From an uncultured Eubacteriales bacterium (GTDB lineage Bacteria; Bacillota; Clostridia; Oscillospirales; CAG-382), in assembly GCA_900546385.1 (NCBI GenBank), contig URCT01000038.1, positions 1 to 19,517 on the forward strand: a stretch of DNA of 19,517 nucleotides, written 5' to 3'. The translations under genes were made by a program, and so were the position numbers. This document shows, one piece after another, positions 14,847-19,517 of this stretch (its first letter is position 1; every line of letters begins with the position of its first letter). The notes beneath the pieces are model-generated. The model was not told the origin of the DNA and ran no database searches. It saw nothing but the letters and a program-made list of their open reading frames with translations.

Positions 14847-15779
14847 ATGGCAAATCGATTTTCCGGTGTCAAGAGCGCACACGGCGAGATTCGGATGACC
14901 GACGGCTCTCTGTGGAAAAATATGCTCTTTTTCAGCATTCCGCTTATGCTGTCCCAGCTTTTGCAGGTGCTTTTCAATATGGCGGATGTGGCGGTCGTCG
15001 GCAAGTTTTCCAGCGCGGAGGCGTTGGGTGCGGTCGGTTCGACCACGACTCTTGTATCGTTATTTACCGGCTTTCTCATCGGTATGGGCAGTGCCGTCAA
15101 TGTCCGCGTTGCGCGGCATCTCGGCGCACGGGATAAAGAGCGCATCGCCGCTTCTGTGCGCACCTCATTTGTGCTGTGTCTTGCGACGGGCTGTATCATT
15201 ATGGTGCTTTGTCTGATTTCCACGCGGTTCATGTTAGAGCTGCTCGGCACAAAGGACGATCTTATCGAAGGAGCTGTGTTATACTTCCGCATTTATGCGC
15301 TCGGTATGCCGGCACTCGGGATCTTCAATTTCGGCAACGGCGTGCTCAGTGCAAACGGCGATACAAAGCGTCCGCTTACCTATCTTTTGATTGCAGGCAT
15401 TCTGAATGTGATCTTCAACCTGTTTTTTGTCATCGTCTGCGGCATGGCGGAGGATGGCGTTGCGCTTGCCAGCATCATCACGCAGTATGTGTCCGCCGGG
15501 CGAATAAGCGAAAGCTTGCGAAAATCGGCTTTGCCCGAAAAAGCAATCGGCTTTTGCAGGGAAATCAAAGACAGCCATAGCGGCATAAAGCGGTTATGGC
15601 TGTCTTTGATTAGGTGTCCTTACGAAGGATCTTCAGATAATCCTCATACGAACAGATTTTGGTTTTCCCCATCTTATCGGAACAAACAAGAATGCCCTTG
15701 TCTATCAATGCATTCACAGCTCTTGACACGGTGTTATAGGACATATTTAAGGCTTGTGCCGTCTTTCCGATTGCAATGA
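14847..15779 (+). pseudogene. truncated MATE-family efflux transporter
   Basis: MATE proteins export drugs or metabolites using ion gradients and normally have about 450 residues in two six-helix lobes. Here the first 217 residues are a clear MATE N-lobe: SIPLMLSQLLQVLFNMADV, VVGKFSSAEALGAVGS, LGARDKERI, FNFGNGVLSANGDTKRPL and GVALASIITQYVSA. At about 15497 homology stops. The frame continues for 93 more residues through a junction sequence and antisense to the fic gene, ending at 15779 without any membrane character. The C-lobe is not found elsewhere in the window. GGGAGG selects the ATG at 14847 over an upstream TTG. The product is probably non-functional, a remnant of a 3' deletion. Confidence 0.85.
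15563..15611. repeat. perfect 17-bp inverted repeat at the MATE-fic junction
   Basis: Arms 15563-15579 and 15595-15611 are perfectly complementary (core AAAGACAGCCAT/ATGGCTGTCTTT), with a 15-nt middle that can add a wobble and a C-G pair. The right arm overlaps the fic stop codon (15610-15612). No clear T-run follows in either direction, so it is a weak terminator at best. It may also be the scar or recognition site of a recombination event. Confidence 0.6.
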
Positions 15780-16752
15780 TCGGATTTTCCTCAAGGTAGG
15801 TCATAAGCTTTTGTGCCGATGCTTTTGCCTTTCCAAAAGCGTTTATTGTTTCCGTAGTTTTGTCGTGCAGTTCTATCAGCTTATCAATGGTATCTATGGC
15901 ATCCGTTGCCGCTTCGGAAAGAGCCAACAGGAAAAATTTGACCCATTGTTCGTAATTTCCGGTTCTGCGAACCTCGCTCATACGGTCATAATACTCGATT
16001 CTGTTCTTTTTCAGAAAATAGGACAAATAGAGTGCCGGCGTTGACAACACCTTCTTTTCCATCAGATAAAGCGTAATTAACAGTCTTCCGACTCTGCCGT
16101 TGCCGTCCAAAAACGGATGTATTGTTTCAAACTGATAGTGAATGAGCGAAGCACAGATTAGTGGATCTAAATTACTGTCGCCGTTAATAAATTTTTCAAG
16201 GTCGCTCATAGCCGTTTTCATATCCTCCACATTGGGCGGAATATATCTGGCATTTTGAAGTGTACTGCCGCTGCCGCCTATCCAATTCTGTGAAGAACGG
16301 AGTTCGCCCGGATTTTTTTCGCTGCCTCTGACATCGGATAACAATACAGCGTGTGTTTCCTTGATAAACCGTGTGCAAAGCGGCAAAGTTTTTAACCGTT
16401 CAATCGCAAATTCCGTCGCTTTAATATAGTTTATTACATCGGAAACATCTCTGTTTGCATTTTCGGTAATGAACGGATTCAGAACATCATCCAACGTGCA
16501 TTGCGTACCCTCGATTTGAGAGGATAAAAGTGCTTCCTTTCTTACATACATCGATACAAACAGATTCACATTCGGTATTCGCTTTGCAATACTTTCGATG
16601 GTTGCTATCTGTTTATTTGCCTTGACCAAGTATTCCACCATTTCGTCGTCTTGTTCGATAGCAGGGTTCGGCGGAAGCGGATTGGGTTTGAAGGATGGAT
16701 AGGCCATTTGACCAGACAGATTTGTTACAAGCTCTCCGGCTCTGTTTTTCAT
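15610..16752 (-). CDS. Fic-domain protein with N-terminal inhibitory helix and winged helix
   Basis: The 380-residue protein has the full catalytic motif HPFLDGNGRVGR (212-223), expected to transfer AMP to target proteins. SSQIEG (77-82) fits the (S/T)xxxE(G/N) inhibitory motif and lies N-terminal to the core, which makes this a class II, self-inhibited Fic. GELRSSQNWIGG and ARYIPP (about 149-173) are typical of this group. The C-terminal part (about 325-360) is a winged helix (IAIGKTAQALNMSYNTVSRAVNAL), so it may bind DNA and regulate itself. Codon use is AT-richer than in the neighbours: bases 16141-16200 are 35% GC against 60% at 15001-15060 in the MATE part. That suggests separate acquisition. 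The start has GAGGTG upstream. No antitoxin gene accompanies it. Confidence 0.92.
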   Translation of the reverse strand: MKNRAGELVTNLSGQMAYPSFKPNPLPPNPAIEQDDEMVEYLVKANKQIATIESIAKRIPNVNLFVSMYVRKEALLSSQIEGTQCTLDDVLNPFITENANRDVSDVINYIKATEFAIERLKTLPLCTRFIKETHAVLLSDVRGSEKNPGELRSSQNWIGGSGSTLQNARYIPPNVEDMKTAMSDLEKFINGDSNLDPLICASLIHYQFETIHPFLDGNGRVGRLLITLYLMEKKVLSTPALYLSYFLKKNRIEYYDRMSEVRRTGNYEQWVKFFLLALSEAATDAIDTIDKLIELHDKTTETINAFGKAKASAQKLMTYLEENPIIAIGKTAQALNMSYNTVSRAVNALIDKGILVCSDKMGKTKICSYEDYLKILRKDT

Positions 16753-16790
16753 GTATGCTTCACCTCACGCAAATTGAAATTTCTATGCGT

Positions 16791-16819
16791 ATTATACCAT
16801 CTATATTTCCGCTTGTCAA
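16791..16819 (-). promoter_or_regulatory. consensus sigma-A promoter of fic
   Basis: Reading leftward, TTGACA (16814-16819), 17 bp and TATAAT (16791-16796), perfect in both boxes. The -35 box lies inside the first ATTTCC-N16-GGAAAT palindrome. Confidence 0.85.
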
Positions 16820-16884
16820 GTTATGTGGAAATATACAGTCCATTTTCGATAAAGAAATTTCCACTTAACGGAGCTTTTGGAAAT
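16805..16884. promoter_or_regulatory. paired ATTTCC-N16-GGAAAT palindromes, candidate fic operator
   Basis: Two palindromes have the same arms and the same 16-bp spacer: 16805-16810 with 16827-16832, and 16857-16862 with 16879-16884. Their starts are 52 bp apart, close to five helical turns. The arms of the first extend to 9 bp (16802-16810 with 16827-16835), and it surrounds the fic -35 box. The winged-helix part of the Fic protein is a natural candidate to bind here, which would give autorepression. That is inferred from position. Confidence 0.5.
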
Positions 16885-16914
16885 GAAACGCCATTCGGAA
16901 GCGTAGAAAACTCC

Positions 16915-16953
16915 ACCCGACAAGCACGCCACAAGTGCCTGTCGGGTCTTTTC
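16915..16953. terminator. intrinsic terminator below the small lipoprotein gene
   Basis: An 8-bp stem (16915-16922 with 16940-16947) with an inner GCAC/GTGC pairing is followed on plus by CTTTTCTT. Read leftward it is followed by a weaker T-rich stretch and would end the lipoprotein transcript. With the palindromes before it, it accounts for most of the 16753-16968 intergenic region. Confidence 0.65.
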
Positions 16954-16968
16954 TTACACAAAAAGCAC

Positions 16969-17319
16969 TTACTTAGCCGTTGTGTTTCCGGCACCGGGAC
17001 GAGCCGTGTCGTCAAACATATCGCCGACCGCGTCTGCCGCATCCCGTGCCACATCCGCCACACCGCGTGCGGCATCATCGACCGCGCCGCCGACCGCGCC
17101 GCCGGCCACACCGCCCGTGCCGGTGCCGTAATCGGTGGCCGTGCCGTTGCCGGCTGTGCTTGTGCCGGAACCGGTGCTGCCGGTCATGCCGCGCGCACCC
17201 GTGCCGATGGTATTATCGTTTGTGCCGGTGGTCGGATTTTTGTTTCCGCCGCAGGAGGCAAGAAGCATCACGGCCGCAAGGCACAAGAGAATCAAAAACG
17301 TCATTTTTGTCTTTTTCAT
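16969..17319 (-). CDS. small Gly/Thr-rich lipoprotein, unknown function
   Basis: The 116-residue product has a lipoprotein signal (MKKTKMTFLILLCLAAVMLL) with lipobox LASC, Cys23. A low-complexity Thr/Gly/Asn linker (about 25-75) follows. Near residues 80-105 is an Ala/Asp-rich amphipathic stretch, AVDDAARGVADVARDAADAV, ending in DMFDD. It is probably anchored to the outer face of the membrane with the helix exposed. I recognise no family. AAAGGAAA precedes the ATG. The longer upstream frame is ignored because it lacks a signal sequence. Long antisense frames across it are products of the biased composition. Confidence 0.78.
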   Translation of the reverse strand: MKKTKMTFLILLCLAAVMLLASCGGNKNPTTGTNDNTIGTGARGMTGSTGSGTSTAGNGTATDYGTGTGGVAGGAVGGAVDDAARGVADVARDAADAVGDMFDDTARPGAGNTTAK

Positions 17320-17344
17320 GGATGGATTTCCTTTCTTGTCATAC

Positions 17345-17383
17345 GTCTCAAAGAAGCTTCCGTGCGGCCGCGTTCTTTGAAAC
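17345..17383 (-). promoter_or_regulatory. hairpin in the leader of the small lipoprotein gene
   Basis: Arms 17345-17355 and 17373-17383 can pair over 11 bp in the leftward RNA (one wobble), with a GC-rich 17-nt loop. It lies 26 bp upstream of the lipoprotein start. It could be a leader structure or a binding site. No convincing promoter for this gene was found beyond it. Confidence 0.35.
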
Positions 17384-17440
17384 GCCGTTTTTAGTGTGGA
17401 CGGCAGAAACGCACAAATACCTGTCAAAATACAGAAAAAG

Positions 17441-17458
17441 TTCTTAACATTTTCTTAA
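17441..17458 (+). promoter_or_regulatory. direct repeat like an OmpR-family response-regulator box
   Basis: TTCTTAA occurs at 17441-17447 and again at 17452-17458, an 11-bp step, ending 15 bp upstream of the -35 box of the DUF4153 gene. OmpR-class regulators typically bind such 11-bp direct repeats next to the -35. The regulator is not in the window. Confidence 0.35.
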
Positions 17459-17473
17459 TTCGGCAAAATGCGG

Positions 17474-17502
17474 TTGACCCGGCACGGATTTTCCTTTATA
17501 AT
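17474..17502 (+). promoter_or_regulatory. sigma-A promoter of the DUF4153 gene
   Basis: TTGACC (17474-17479), 17 bp and TATAAT (17497-17502). Transcription would start near 17509, which makes the ATG at 17509 an unlikely start and favours 17548. Confidence 0.8.
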
Positions 17503-17547
17503 GAATGTATGAAATCCGTTTCAAATTCACGTGAAAGGGTCTGTGCC

Positions 17548-19218
17548 ATGAAAACAAGAGAAAAATTTGTTGCTTTCCTCAAAAATTCCGCTAATTCCGT
17601 GCGCCGGTTTCCCCTTACAAGCGCGTGCGTGCTTCTCACGTCGGTCATCAGCTTCATTATGATTTTCGGTGAAACAAACGATGTGACGAAATACGGTCTG
17701 TTTTCGGCAGGCCTCGGCGCGTTCTTGTTTCTTGCGTGTGAGCTGTGGCACGAAAAGAGCGCCATCTCGGACGGCAGCCGCGCACGATATCTTGCCGCCT
17801 ATATCGCAACCAGCCTTTTGACCGTATTGTCGTTTGGGCTGTTATTCATCGCCAAAATTCGGGCCTATGCAACCATCGGTATGCTCGGGCTTGTCGCCGC
17901 GGCAGTGCTTCTTGCCGTGCGGTTACTCATAAAAGATGATGAAAACCTGCGTGCGGCAGCCGCTTTGGTGCACGCGGCTTTCACGGCGTGCGGCACGGGT
18001 CTTGTCGTATGGCTCGGCTCATCCGGCTGTTATACCGCTTTCTGCGAATTGGTGCTCGGCAGCTATTACGGCTCAAACATACCGCTTGCGCTGCTTGTCA
18101 TTGCGTTTGATTTGGGCGTGTTTGTCTTCTTATCCGGCATTCCGGTTTTTGGCGAACCGGCTTCCGAAGAACGCACACCGAGCAAAGCCTACAAAGTCGT
18201 GTTTGCCTATGCGGAATTGCCGATCTTTCTGCTGTTACTCGGCATTTTGTATCTGTATCTCATCAAAATCGCCTGTTCGCTCCATCTGCCGGACGGCGGC
18301 GTCAATTCCTATACCGTCATGGCCGATATGCTGTACCTATTTAACCTGTTTGCCGTCAGCGTGTTTGCGCCCTCACAGCCGCTTGCGCGGTTTTTCCGCC
18401 GCTTCGGCGGATTGCTGCTGCTTCCGGTGCTGCTTATGCAGAGTATCGCGGTCGGTGTGCGCATCTATTACTACGGCTTGACGCTGCCGCGCATGGTATT
18501 GCTTCTTTTCATGGCGGTCACGCTTGCGATGGCGGTCGGCTCGTTCGTGCGGAAGATCGGCGTTGCGCGCGCGCTCGGCTTTTCCGCCGTTTTGGTGATT
18601 CTTCTTACGGTAACGCCGCTTAACATTTTCAATCTGCCGCTATGGCAGCAAAGTGCGGCACTCAAGCAGGTGCTTCGCGAAAACGGTATGTTCGAAAACG
18701 GAAAAATCGTCCAAAAGGACGATTTACCCGAACAAGCCAAACAGAAAATCACCGAAGCGTATGATTATCTGAACAGTTATTCCGATAATCTTCCTTCTTA
18801 TCTGACAAGTGTCGGTGTGAAAGCCAATTTCGGATTCGACCGGCCTGATCCGTATGAAACGCAAAACAGCACCGCTTGGTGCAATTACCAAGGTTCGGCG
18901 ATGGACGACGGCATCGACGTTGCGAACTACGCCTTTATCAAACACATATACCTGCAAACCGAGGACGAGTCAGCCGGAGAATTCCGCTTTACCTCCTCCG
19001 ACGGAACGGCATACAGCATTCCCTATCAAGCGTTTAACACGTATGCCGAGACGTTATTTGACACCTACGGCGAAAGATATTACGACGATCTTACTCTGCC
19101 GCCGTATCCGATCGCCGAAAACATCGATTTTGTGCCGTTTCGCATCAACTTTGATTATGACGGTTCTTCCAATAAGCTGCGTAATCTTTCCGTCGAAGGA
19201 TACCTTCTCTGCCGATAG
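17548..19218 (+). CDS. DUF4153 multi-pass membrane protein
   Basis: The protein has 556 residues with about eleven hydrophobic helices over the first 370 or so. RRFPLTSACVLLTSVISFIMI near the N-terminus is typical of the DUF4153 family. After the last helix the protein continues into a soluble part beginning LTVTPLNIFNLPLWQQSAAL (about 365-385). That part runs through LRENGMFENGKIV to an outward or cytoplasmic C-terminal domain of about 170 residues. The function of the family is not established. AAAGGG at 17534-17539 supports the ATG at 17548; an in-frame ATG at 17509 coincides with the predicted transcription start. It is a single gene, possibly under response-regulator control. Confidence 0.85.
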   Translation: MKTREKFVAFLKNSANSVRRFPLTSACVLLTSVISFIMIFGETNDVTKYGLFSAGLGAFLFLACELWHEKSAISDGSRARYLAAYIATSLLTVLSFGLLFIAKIRAYATIGMLGLVAAAVLLAVRLLIKDDENLRAAAALVHAAFTACGTGLVVWLGSSGCYTAFCELVLGSYYGSNIPLALLVIAFDLGVFVFLSGIPVFGEPASEERTPSKAYKVVFAYAELPIFLLLLGILYLYLIKIACSLHLPDGGVNSYTVMADMLYLFNLFAVSVFAPSQPLARFFRRFGGLLLLPVLLMQSIAVGVRIYYYGLTLPRMVLLLFMAVTLAMAVGSFVRKIGVARALGFSAVLVILLTVTPLNIFNLPLWQQSAALKQVLRENGMFENGKIVQKDDLPEQAKQKITEAYDYLNSYSDNLPSYLTSVGVKANFGFDRPDPYETQNSTAWCNYQGSAMDDGIDVANYAFIKHIYLQTEDESAGEFRFTSSDGTAYSIPYQAFNTYAETLFDTYGERYYDDLTLPPYPIAENIDFVPFRINFDYDGSSNKLRNLSVEGYLLCR

Positions 19219-19230
19219 CCGGAAACATCT

Positions 19231-19260
19231 GTCAAAATCCGCCAAAATCTGCCAAAAATG
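19231..19260 (+). repeat. three tandem 10-bp repeats
   Basis: GTCAAAATCC, GCCAAAATCT and GCCAAAAATG follow each other without gaps, 12 bp after the DUF4153 stop codon. The 10-bp period puts all units on one face of the helix. A short TGCCAAA/TTTGGCA inverted pair (19250-19256 with 19287-19293) is also present, followed by TTTT. It could act as a weak long-loop terminator. Confidence 0.45.
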
Positions 19261-19336
19261 CATAGTTTTCGCGGTTCGTCTTTGCAATTTGGCATTTTGC
19301 TGTAAAACGGCCTGTCGATTTTGTGGAAAATGCACC

Positions 19337-19365
19337 TTTACAGAAAGGCGTTTTTATGGTAAAAT
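19337..19365 (+). promoter_or_regulatory. sigma-A promoter of the last lipoprotein gene
   Basis: TTTACA (19337-19342), 17 bp and TAAAAT (19360-19365). The AGGAGG site follows at 19381-19386. Confidence 0.7.
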
Positions 19366-19392
19366 AGTGCTATCTGAAAAAGGAGGCACATT

Positions 19393-19517
19393 ATGCTCAA
19401 AAAAGTACTTACCGCATTGCTTGTTGCCGGTTTGGTTCTTTCTTTCGCCGCGTGCGACAAAAAAGAAACGCCCTCCGGTTCCGGCTCCGACACCCCCAAA
19501 ACTCCCCCCGAGCAGAC
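19393..19517 (+). CDS. lipoprotein, N-terminal part (cut by window end)
   Basis: The ATG is preceded by AGGAGG at good spacing and by a sigma-A promoter. The visible 41 residues are a lipoprotein signal (MLKKVLTALLVAGLVLSFAA) with Cys21 in FAAC, then a Lys/Glu stretch and a Ser/Gly/Pro-rich linker (TPSGSGSDTPKTPPEQ). The mature domain lies outside the window, so the function cannot be judged. Confidence 0.8.
   Translation, partial: MLKKVLTALLVAGLVLSFAACDKKETPSGSGSDTPKTPPEQ

Noticed and set aside
16753..16968. Missing C-terminal half of the MATE gene beyond fic
   Set aside because: No membrane-type coding sequence exists here; the space is filled by palindromes and a terminator.
16980..17447. 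Arg/Cys-rich rightward frame of 155 codons
   Set aside because: It is antisense to the low-complexity lipoprotein and its composition follows from the Gly/Ala codons on the other strand.

Overview
The window looks like a chromosomal segment of a Gram-positive anaerobe of the class Clostridia, probably an uncultured Oscillospirales-type gut bacterium. This placement is an inference. It rests on strong AGGAGG-type ribosome binding sites, textbook sigma-A promoters with 17-bp spacers, lipoproteins with lipobox signals and no sign of an outer membrane, a BspA-type leucine-rich lipoprotein, and medium GC. No tRNA, rRNA, CRISPR array or complete insertion sequence was found.

Layout. Positions 1-1009 carry no credible gene. 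They hold two related modular repeat elements in inverted orientation (A, about 1-166 on minus; B, about 471-660 on plus) and then a dense run of perfect short hairpins ending about 30 bp before mnmE. From 1010 to 4575 there is a rightward block: mnmE (tRNA wobble modification), a small membrane protein, prfB (release factor 2, without the usual programmed frameshift) and another membrane protein, closed by a bidirectional terminator. From 4614 to 7871 there is a probable carbohydrate locus: an AraC-type regulator divergent from a clan GH-A-like glycosidase followed by an SGNH/GDSL esterase. A palindrome sits between the two promoters. From 7964 to 10386 a sigma-A promoter drives an ABC exporter (fused TMD-NBD) and a SUKH (SMI1/KNR4) protein. 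From 10504 to 12724 two leftward genes encode an LRR_5 lipoprotein and the YchF ATPase; ychF has a leader of about 190 nt with mutually exclusive stems.

The accessory part is 13078-16968. A TetR regulator and a GNAT-YoaP fusion run leftward, divergent from a MATE efflux gene. The MATE gene breaks off after its first six-helix lobe. The remainder is absent, and a visibly AT-richer gene for a Fic-domain protein with an N-terminal inhibitory motif and a C-terminal winged helix follows in convergent orientation. A perfect 17-bp inverted repeat lies at the junction. Upstream of fic are two equally spaced ATTTCC-N16-GGAAAT palindromes 52 bp apart, a good candidate operator. From 16969 to the end come a low-complexity lipoprotein, a DUF4153 multi-pass membrane protein with a response-regulator-like direct repeat upstream of its promoter, and the start of another lipoprotein cut by the window edge.

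The most unusual items are the modular inverted elements at the left edge, the MATE truncation with the Fic gene and its paired palindromes, the unassigned glycosidase-esterase locus and the ychF leader. Nothing here can be named a new defence or mobile system with confidence.
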